Assembly: GCF_000757845.1 (NCBI RefSeq)
Contig: NZ_CP007753.1
Span: forward strand, 558,001 to 622,000
DNA length: 64,000 nt
Source of the DNA: Prochlorococcus sp. MIT 0604
GTDB lineage: Bacteria > Cyanobacteriota > Cyanobacteriia > PCC-6307 > Cyanobiaceae
Reading direction: 5' to 3'
Below the pieces are notes generated by a model, which was not told where the DNA came from, searched no databases, and saw only the letters and a program-made list of their open reading frames with translations. The position numbers were made by a program, and so were the translations under genes. How positions within the stretch are numbered: position 1 is the first letter of the stretch; each line of letters starts with the position of its first letter. Positions 58,342 through 64,000 of this stretch are shown here, one piece after another.

Positions 58342-59604
58342 TCATAAAGGAGGCAAAATACCTTGTGGGTCAAAAATATTCTTTAAAGTTTTTAATTCAT
58401 TCATTCTATTTCCGAAGGCTAATTTAATTTCTTCTTCATGAGAATTCAAATGATTATGCAATTGGGCTAAGTGAATATTTGGATAAAACCTTTTTAGCTT
58501 GCTCCATGATTTATAAATCCATTCCAGAGCGACTTTTTTTTCCTGAAGATCATTTTTTTTCCATGATGCATATATCCATGGTTTCCAAGTACTTTTTCTA
58601 TGAACAAAAAAGCTTGAGCCATGATTTAACTTTTTAGTTTTGCCACCTAATTGTTGAGAAGCAATATAACAGGAATTATTAGGTTTATTATCCATTATTT
58701 CACTCAAACATTTTATGAAAATTGGGATATCATTTTTTAAATCTTCTCCAAGAAGACTAATTACTTCAGAATGGTTATTTGCATTCAGCTCATATAAATT
58801 CAATTCCCTTGGAAAAAAATTAATTTTGTTAAAGTTCTCATAAAATTTTTTTTCTAAGGCTGGAAATTTGTCTAGAAACATTAAGTATTCTTCTGTTCTT
58901 TTATCCTCTAAATTATTTTTGAGTTCAGCAAAAATATATATATAGATTTTTTGGGCATAAATCCATTGAAGACTAATATTTTCTGGAAATTCCTCTGATA
59001 GTTTTATTATTTCTGAAAGTTCATTTAGATTTACAAATCCTTCAATAACCTTTATTGGATTAGATTGGATAGTCTTAAGTTCTATTTCGGTAATAATTGA
59101 AAAGAAGGGTGCTGCGCCTTTAATTGCTTCCCAAATCAATTTTTCTTTTGGATTTATTTGATTTTTTTTTAAAGAAATAAATGTGCCATTTCCCAAGAAA
59201 CCTTTAATTGATTCAATATTATCAATGGCTAATCCGTAGGCTCTACTGAGCGGGCTTACTCCACCAGTAAGTATATAGCCTGCTCCAGGCAGTTTAGAAA
59301 GTCCGATTGGAAAACTTCGATTATGTTTTTGTAAATGATTTAGTAGATCCCCCATTATTACTCCTCCTCCAATTGTTACTAAATTGGTTTTTCTATCTAG
59401 TTGAATATTGCTGTAATTTTTTCTTAGATCAAGAGTTGTAAAACCATTTTTTGCACAGCTAGAGGTTGTACCTCCACTACATACGCAAAGGTGCTTGAAT
59501 TCTTCATTAGAATAGTTATCTCCATAAAACAAGGAGTCTTCAACGTCATAAATTACTTTCTTTAATTTTGCATCCTTTGAGTTAATATTAGGAACTTCTA
59601 GCAA
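58342..59604 (-). CDS. FAD-linked oxidase (PCMH-type)
   Basis: 420 residues with a PCMH FAD-binding domain: VCSGGTTSSCAKNG, then VTIGGGVIMGDLLNHL, and GAGYILTGGVSPLSRAYGLAIDNIES (about 100-140). The C-terminal half is a variable substrate domain with a WIYAS-type segment. The substrate is unknown. The minus-strand gene is 30 bp upstream of SulP and co-directional with it. A TATAAT (59627-59622 on the minus strand) is a plausible -10. Confidence 0.84.
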   Translation of the reverse strand: MLEVPNINSKDAKLKKVIYDVEDSLFYGDNYSNEEFKHLCVCSGGTTSSCAKNGFTTLDLRKNYSNIQLDRKTNLVTIGGGVIMGDLLNHLQKHNRSFPIGLSKLPGAGYILTGGVSPLSRAYGLAIDNIESIKGFLGNGTFISLKKNQINPKEKLIWEAIKGAAPFFSIITEIELKTIQSNPIKVIEGFVNLNELSEIIKLSEEFPENISLQWIYAQKIYIYIFAELKNNLEDKRTEEYLMFLDKFPALEKKFYENFNKINFFPRELNLYELNANNHSEVISLLGEDLKNDIPIFIKCLSEIMDNKPNNSCYIASQQLGGKTKKLNHGSSFFVHRKSTWKPWIYASWKKNDLQEKKVALEWIYKSWSKLKRFYPNIHLAQLHNHLNSHEEEIKLAFGNRMNELKTLKNIFDPQGILPPL

Positions 59605-59621
59605 GTTTTTTTTTTCACTAC

Positions 59622-59627
59622 ATTATA
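59622..59627 (-). promoter_or_regulatory. Possible -10 box for the FAD oxidase gene
   Basis: TATAAT on the minus strand, about 18 bases before the ATG at 59604. A start of transcription near 59615 would give a leader of about ten bases. It is in the 55-bp space shared with the divergent CbiX-like gene. Weak because the region is AT-rich. Confidence 0.3.
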
Positions 59628-59659
59628 TTGTTCTTTACTATTATGGTATAAGTAATAAT

Positions 59660-60790
59660 TTGAATTTGGATAATTTAGACTCGAAGTTAAGTAATCAAGT
59701 CGCGATACTTATTTGTGGACACGGGAGTAGAAATAAACTAGCCATTACTGAATTTCAAGAATTAACTAATTTAATCCAAAAAAGATATCCAAACTTTTTA
59801 GTTGAATATGGTTTCTTGGAATTTGCTAAACCTTCGATTGTTGATGCTTTAGACAAGTTAAAAGATCTTTCTATAAAGAAAATAATTGCAATACCTGCAA
59901 TGCTTTTCGCTGCTGGCCATGTAAAAAATGATATACCTAGCCTGCTTATGAATTATTCAAGTAAAACAGGAATTGAAATAATTTATGGAAGAGAATTAGG
60001 TATTAATAATTTAATGATTAGTGCAGCTTGTGAAAGAGTCAAAGATGTATTTAAACAAAATAATAATCTCAAACCTGAAGAATCATTATTAGTTGTTGTA
60101 GGTAGAGGCTCTTCTGACCCAGATGCGAATTCCAATGTTTCAAAAATTACGAGAATGATCGTAGAGGGTATTGGTTTAGGATGGGGGGAAACAGTTTTTT
60201 CTGGAGTAACTTTCCCTCTTGTTGAACCTGGCTTGAACAATGTTGTGAGACTTGGTTATAAAAATATAATTGTTTTCCCTTATTTCCTTTTCTCAGGTGT
60301 CCTTGTTACAAGAATAAAAAGGCAAAGTGATTTAGTTGCGATTAATAATCCAAATATTTCATTTATACATGCAAAATATCTTTCTTCGCAGTCTTATGTG
60401 GTCGACACTTTTGTAGAAAGGATTGAAGAGATTCTTAATAACAAAGGTAATAATTTCATGAATTGCTCAACTTGTAAATATAGATCAAATTTATTTGGCT
60501 TTGAGAAAGAAGTTGGAATGGTACAAGAAAGTCATCATGACCATGTAGAGGGCTTGGGTATCAGCTGTGATTTATGTGATCCTGAATGTAATGGTGCTTG
60601 TGAAATACAAAATCAAATCCCAACTCATAATCAGGAAAAATCAGACACAGTAGGAGGTGATTACTTAGAACATGAACATGTAGAGGCGCATCAACATGAA
60701 CATAATCACCATCACCATCACCATAGTATTTACCCAAATTCAAAACACCCTTTAGGACCTGTCACGCTTCGCTTGCCTGATAAAGACTAA
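59660..60790 (+). CDS. CbiX-like sirohydrochlorin chelatase with His/Cys-rich tail
   Basis: 376 residues, TTG start. Two CbiX half-domains: GHGSRNKLAI and AIPAMLFAAGHVKNDIP (first), then GRGSSDPDAN and FPYFLFSGVL (second). The C-terminal ~110 residues contain a CSTC motif, a CDLCDPECNGAC cluster and a run of His with flanking Glu (HEHNHHHHHH). The core inserts a metal into sirohydrochlorin for cobalamin or siroheme; the tail likely binds or stores the metal (Co or Ni), an inference from composition. Unusually long tail for this family. Confidence 0.88.
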   Translation: MNLDNLDSKLSNQVAILICGHGSRNKLAITEFQELTNLIQKRYPNFLVEYGFLEFAKPSIVDALDKLKDLSIKKIIAIPAMLFAAGHVKNDIPSLLMNYSSKTGIEIIYGRELGINNLMISAACERVKDVFKQNNNLKPEESLLVVVGRGSSDPDANSNVSKITRMIVEGIGLGWGETVFSGVTFPLVEPGLNNVVRLGYKNIIVFPYFLFSGVLVTRIKRQSDLVAINNPNISFIHAKYLSSQSYVVDTFVERIEEILNNKGNNFMNCSTCKYRSNLFGFEKEVGMVQESHHDHVEGLGISCDLCDPECNGACEIQNQIPTHNQEKSDTVGGDYLEHEHVEAHQHEHNHHHHHHSIYPNSKHPLGPVTLRLPDKD

Positions 60791-61170
60791 ATCTTAAGAA
60801 AATCCGTTGAAAACAATGAATCACCTGTCTCTTTCTCGACTAAGTCTTAATAGACTCAGTACATATAAGTATTCTTAATGTAAAATCGTGAAAGTATTTT
60901 GAGCTAGATTTTCCACAATTTGCAGGTTGTTTTCCACGTCCAAATCCACACTGCATTAGAAATGGCAGTATTTTTCAAAAAAAACAGGACTTCAACATTA
61001 TTGTTGACATTTTTTTAAGATCTATTCAATTTCATTATTTGAAAAAGAAGTTTTTTAAAAACCGACCTATAACATGAGTCTTATTTGATAATCTGAAAAG
61101 TTTATCAGAAGATTTTTCTTGATATTTTTAGAAAAAAATATCATTATTGTTGATGTAGAAAAATAAATTT
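60791..61170. other. 380-bp gap with DnaA-box-like cluster
   Basis: No convincing gene. The longest frame is a 20-codon one at 60818. A hairpin with 7 of 8 pairs lies at 60839-60846/60853-60860, with no T-run after it. Three DnaA-box-like sites lie at 60909-60950. Further right, a stretch at 61019-61031 resembles the E. coli origin 13-mer (GATCTATTCAATT). The rest is AT-rich leader before the DUF2811 gene. Confidence 0.45.
60909..60950 (+). promoter_or_regulatory. Cluster of three DnaA-box-like sites
   Basis: TTTTCCACA (60909-60917) is the cyanobacterial consensus DnaA box; TTTTCCACG (60930-60938) differs at one base; AAATCCACA (60942-60950) is a looser match. The first two are 21 bp apart, two helical turns, in the same orientation. 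Unusual for an ordinary promoter. Confidence 0.45.
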
Positions 61171-61428
61171 ATGGATCCAATCAGCCAAACAAATTTAACT
61201 GATAAGAAACACGTAGAGTGCTCTTCGAATAAAGTCTCATTAGAAACAGAGCTTTCAGAAACTCTTTATAACACTATGAAAGATTTCGTATTAAGTAACC
61301 CGACTTGGGATCAATATAAGCTTATAAATTCAGCATTAGCTACTTTTCTCGTTCAAAACGGTTGTACAGATAATTCTGTCTCAGAAATTTATTTAAATCA
61401 ATTATTTAAACCCTCTAAGTCTTTTTAA
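61171..61428 (+). CDS. DUF2811 protein
   Basis: 85 residues. The block VSLETELSETLYNTMKDFV, then NPTWDQYKLINSALATFLVQNGC and EIYLNQLF are the DUF2811 signature, a small helical family of cyanobacteria. Function is unknown. It has the large 380-bp upstream gap with DnaA-box-like sites and overlaps the convergent GMC gene by 14 bp. Confidence 0.83.
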   Translation: MDPISQTNLTDKKHVECSSNKVSLETELSETLYNTMKDFVLSNPTWDQYKLINSALATFLVQNGCTDNSVSEIYLNQLFKPSKSF

Positions 61429-63055
61429 TATTTAAACAGGCTCTTCTACTCAAGGCCATCATTGTAAGTGTGGGGCTTTGCCAAGATGATGTGGGCCAGC
61501 ATGCTCCATCTAGTACCAGTACATTCTTGCATCTCCACAATCTATTAAATTTATCAACTACGCTATTTTCTTCATTTAACCCCATTGGTGCTCCCCCTAC
61601 CTCATGAATATAATATCCAGGAGGAGGAGGACTACTTGAAAGTGCTATCAAATTTTTTGTAAATAAACTCCCTAATGGAATATTCATTAGTTCATCAATA
61701 TTTTTTATTTTTCCATTTGCAGCTTTGACTGATTTTTGTATTGTTTTTTCCATATGTTTTGCCATATTTAACTCATTCTCGCTCCATGCGAATTCAATGT
61801 AGGGAATTGGTATTCCCCATTCATCTGTTTTTCTTGAGAGAGAAACTGAGTTTTTCTCTCTAGGAAGAACTTCACCATGTGCGATAAGAAAGCCAATGGA
61901 TTTGTTTGCGTCTTTTTGTAAGAATTTAGGTATACCTAATCTATCAATTGCCCCCCAGATTCCATAACCTCTATGGAAATTTATGTCGTCAATTTCTGGT
62001 AAATTTGAACCAAAAGGAATAAAGAAGCTGCCTGCTCCAGAAAGATCGGAAGGATTATCTAGTGATTTATCTGAGTTTTTTGCTTTTGGGACTGAAAAAA
62101 ATCTACAGATAGATATGTGATCCATTAGGTATTTACCTAATTTCCCAGAATTATCTTTAAACCCTAAGGAATTTGATTTGTATTCTGAGTTCAGTAATAT
62201 TCTCAGTGTTGAAATTGTTGATGCGCAAAGAAGAATTAAATCACAATCCAATACTTCTTTGTGTCCATTTTCTAGGTTTACAATCGTTAGTTTTGAGGCA
62301 AGCTCTGTTATCTTGTTAATCTCAAAAGACTCCACTAGGTAATTAGAGATTATTTGTACATTTCCAGTATCTAATGCTTTTTTTAAAGAGCTTCCTACGC
62401 TAGAGGACTTGGGCCAATTTTTTTCTTTTACAGATGAATTACGGTCAAATCCTCTTGATTGGATAAATGGATAGTTTAATTTTGATTTAACTTTGCTGCC
62501 AAAAACATTTTCGTTTTCTGTAAGAGGAATTTCACCAATATATTTACCGTTTGGGACCTCCTTGATATCATCTTTTCGTCCATAAATTCCGCAGAAATTT
62601 TCAATAAAATCGTAGTGCGGGGAAATTTCTTCGTATGAAATAGGCCAGTTTGGGCCGAATCCGTCTTTTTTAGCAGGATGAAAGTCTTCTGAGGCAAGTC
62701 TTAATGTTATGCCTCCCCAAGTTAATGATCTTCCCCCATATTGTTTACCTTGTGTCCAAAGAAATGGCTTTTTTTTTGGGAAGTCATAAGGATGCTTCAA
62801 TTCATCTGAATATAAGTCAGGATTATTTTTCCAGTAACCAGGATGTTTGCACTGATTGGCATGCTTTTTTGTTATCACCCCTGATAATCTTTTTAATGTA
62901 CTTTTGGGCTCATGATTACTAGCTTCATGCCTTTTAACTTGAGGCCCTGCTTCTATTACTAAAACTTTGATCCCTTGTTCTGCTAATGTAAGTGCTGCTA
63001 TTCCTCCTGTAGCTCCAGAACCAACAACAATTGCATCATAAGGACTTATATCCAA
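61415..63055 (-). CDS. GMC-type oxidoreductase
   Basis: 546 residues. FAD loop DAIVVGSGATGGIAAL at the N-terminus, WGGITLRLASEDF and a C-terminal GMC_oxred_C-like block (VLDGACWPTSSWQSPTLTMMAL). Such enzymes oxidise alcohols or sugars; substrate unknown. No signal peptide is obvious. Its 3' end overlaps the DUF2811 gene by 14 bp. Confidence 0.87.
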   Translation of the reverse strand: MDISPYDAIVVGSGATGGIAALTLAEQGIKVLVIEAGPQVKRHEASNHEPKSTLKRLSGVITKKHANQCKHPGYWKNNPDLYSDELKHPYDFPKKKPFLWTQGKQYGGRSLTWGGITLRLASEDFHPAKKDGFGPNWPISYEEISPHYDFIENFCGIYGRKDDIKEVPNGKYIGEIPLTENENVFGSKVKSKLNYPFIQSRGFDRNSSVKEKNWPKSSSVGSSLKKALDTGNVQIISNYLVESFEINKITELASKLTIVNLENGHKEVLDCDLILLCASTISTLRILLNSEYKSNSLGFKDNSGKLGKYLMDHISICRFFSVPKAKNSDKSLDNPSDLSGAGSFFIPFGSNLPEIDDINFHRGYGIWGAIDRLGIPKFLQKDANKSIGFLIAHGEVLPREKNSVSLSRKTDEWGIPIPYIEFAWSENELNMAKHMEKTIQKSVKAANGKIKNIDELMNIPLGSLFTKNLIALSSSPPPPGYYIHEVGGAPMGLNEENSVVDKFNRLWRCKNVLVLDGACWPTSSWQSPTLTMMALSRRACLNIKKT

Positions 63056-63162
63056 AACCTATTTCGTGATTTGCTATTTCAATAAATATAGCATTCAGTA
63101 AATAATTAATTTTTAGATTTCAGCTTAAGAAGTTAGAATTTATTAAAATACTACTCAAACAA

Positions 63163-63636
63163 ATGAGATTTATAATTTTAACTTTTTTAATAGTTGTTTT
63201 AACCCTCCCTTCAAGAAGCTTCGCTGCGTTAGATTATGGTAAGCAATCTTTGGTAGGGGCTGATTTTTCTGGATCTGATTTAAAAGGAGCAACTTTCTAT
63301 TTGACTGATTTACAAGACGCAAATTTGTCAGGTTGTGAGCTCCAAAATGCGACTCTTTATGGAGCAAAATTGAAAGATACTAATTTAAGTAACTCCAACT
63401 TAAGAGAAGTAACTTTAGACTCGGCTGTTTTAGATGGAACAGATTTATCAAATACTAACTTGGAGGATTCTTTTGCTTATAGTACCCAGTTTGAAAATGT
63501 AAAAATACAAGGTGCAGACTTCACAAATGTTTTTTTGCCAAAAGATATTATTAGGAAATTTTGTGAAAGTGCTACTGGAACTAATCCAATTACAAATAGA
63601 GAAACAAGAGAAACTTTAGAGTGCGATTACATTTAA
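63163..63636 (+). CDS. Secreted/lumenal pentapeptide-repeat protein
   Basis: 157 residues. A signal peptide (1-21, cleavage near SFA-A) precedes about fifteen A(D/N)LXX-type pentapeptide repeats (for example ADFSG, SDLKG, ANLSG, TNLSN). The C-terminal RKFCESATGTNP...LECDYI has two Cys, possibly a disulfide, as in thylakoid-lumen homologues. A right-handed quadrilateral beta-helix is expected. Function unknown. Convergent with the last gene, 2 bp apart. Confidence 0.88.
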   Translation: MRFIILTFLIVVLTLPSRSFAALDYGKQSLVGADFSGSDLKGATFYLTDLQDANLSGCELQNATLYGAKLKDTNLSNSNLREVTLDSAVLDGTDLSNTNLEDSFAYSTQFENVKIQGADFTNVFLPKDIIRKFCESATGTNPITNRETRETLECDYI

Positions 63637-63638
63637 AT

Positions 63639-64000
63639 TTATGCACATACAAGTTCTTTTTTAATCTTTCTTTGTTTATAAAGTGATCTTCCAACAGGCC
63701 AACCTAAAATAGATAAATGTTTCATTAAAGAACCTGAGTATTTGAAATAAAAATTGTCTGAATATTTGATGCCAAGTTCTTTTAAAGTGGTTATTAGTAA
63801 ACATAGATCTTTCTTTTTGCCTTTTTTCATATCCAATAATATCAATGCGTCACTTGATAATTTTTTTTCTAGTAACTTATCATTTTCAGCAAAACCAACT
63901 TTAAGTGAATTTAATGCATCAGAATAAAGAGTATAAATTATTCCATCTTCAGAATTATCCATAGAAGTATCTACATTAAATCTTGATGATATTAATGTTT
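63639..64000 (-). CDS. Degenerate GIY-YIG/T5orf172-like protein, possibly 5'-truncated
   Basis: The ATG at 63962 gives 107 residues, but the frame stays open to the right edge, so the gene may start outside. The start GIIYTLYSDALNSLKVGFAEND resembles a GIY-YIG domain with its second motif changed to VGF. The rest (YFKYSGSLMKHLSILGWPVG) matches no family I recognise. Nuclease residues are not clear. Confidence 0.5.
   Translation of the reverse strand, partial: TLISSRFNVDTSMDNSEDGIIYTLYSDALNSLKVGFAENDKLLEKKLSSDALILLDMKKGKKKDLCLLITTLKELGIKYSDNFYFKYSGSLMKHLSILGWPVGRSLYKQRKIKKELVCA

Noticed and set aside
60839-60860. Hairpin after the CbiX-like gene as a terminator
   Set aside because: One mismatch, no T-run; could be chance.
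60818-60880. 20-codon frame in the gap before DUF2811
   Set aside because: Ser/Leu-rich chance frame with no ribosome-binding site.
60909-61031. Main replication origin
   Set aside because: No dnaA/dnaN neighbours and only three boxes; a DnaA-binding accessory site is more likely.

Overview
This window looks like a piece of a high-light-adapted Prochlorococcus chromosome. The reasons are the very AT-rich DNA, tightly packed genes, a single gene for a Pcb divinyl-chlorophyll antenna protein (pcbA), a lycopene cyclase of the picocyanobacterial type, phylloquinone genes (menD, menB), NDH-1 subunit ndhD, and several small families found mainly in marine picocyanobacteria (DUF3721, DUF2811, DUF760, DUF4336, DUF1350). 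I see no tRNA or rRNA gene, CRISPR array, insertion sequence, integrase or prophage. Nearly all of it is core chromosome.

Layout. 1-4151 (+): the 3' part of a TamB-like gene, proA, folB and a small lipase-like hydrolase. 4144-13216 (-): a nine-kilobase same-strand run of an unknown RG-rich protein, trpS, thrS, glk, thrB, ndhD and an M3 oligopeptidase. 13382-18458 (+): a DUF697 membrane protein, then a three-gene metal ABC transporter whose binding-protein ligands look manganese-type, then DUF4336. 18465-19430 (-): DUF760 and signal peptidase I. 19481-25010 (+): menD, menB, glgA, murF. 25012-28615 (-): glmU, an MnmC-like methyltransferase, aroA. 28750-35288 (+): comB, which has no standard start codon, a nitrilase, amiC, murI, a polyprenyl diphosphate synthase and acs. 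35285-40260: DUF1350, a DEDDh exonuclease, a glycine-repeat DUF3721 protein, hisS and several tiny genes. 40261-46362: pcbA with an intrinsic terminator, a GltS-like symporter, a GST, a GIY-YIG/membrane fusion, an SDR and a lycopene cyclase. 46588-49809: a POR-like SDR, an MscS channel, an isochorismatase-like hydrolase and fur. 49816-54436: an ArsS-like radical SAM enzyme, a glucosylglycerol-phosphate phosphatase (StpA/GgpP) homologue, a divergently transcribed GpsA-like Rossmann protein and a conserved unknown. 54508-59604: metY and metA for direct sulfhydrylation, a SulP anion transporter and an FAD-linked oxidase. 59660-64000: a CbiX-like chelatase with a His/Cys-rich tail, a 380-bp gap with DnaA-box-like sites, DUF2811, a GMC oxidoreductase, a lumenal pentapeptide-repeat protein and a degenerate GIY-YIG-like gene at the edge.

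Functional themes: pigment and photosystem support (pcbA, lycopene cyclase, menB/D, ndhD), cell-envelope synthesis (murF, murI, glmU, amiC, tamB), amino-acid and tRNA charging genes (proA, thrB, aroA, metA/Y, thrS, trpS, hisS), and metal handling (Mn-type ABC, Fur, CbiX). Compaction is extreme. Of 13 convergent gene pairs, six overlap and five more are separated by six bases or fewer. Many genes start with TTG or GTG. Only one strong intrinsic terminator is visible.

The points most worth a second look are the ArsS/StpA/GpsA-like neighbourhood (a possible glycerol-glycoside or arsenosugar pathway), the glycine-every-fifth-residue DUF3721 protein, the DnaA-box-like cluster before the DUF2811 gene, the repeated motifs upstream of pcbA, and the AUU or CUG start of comB.
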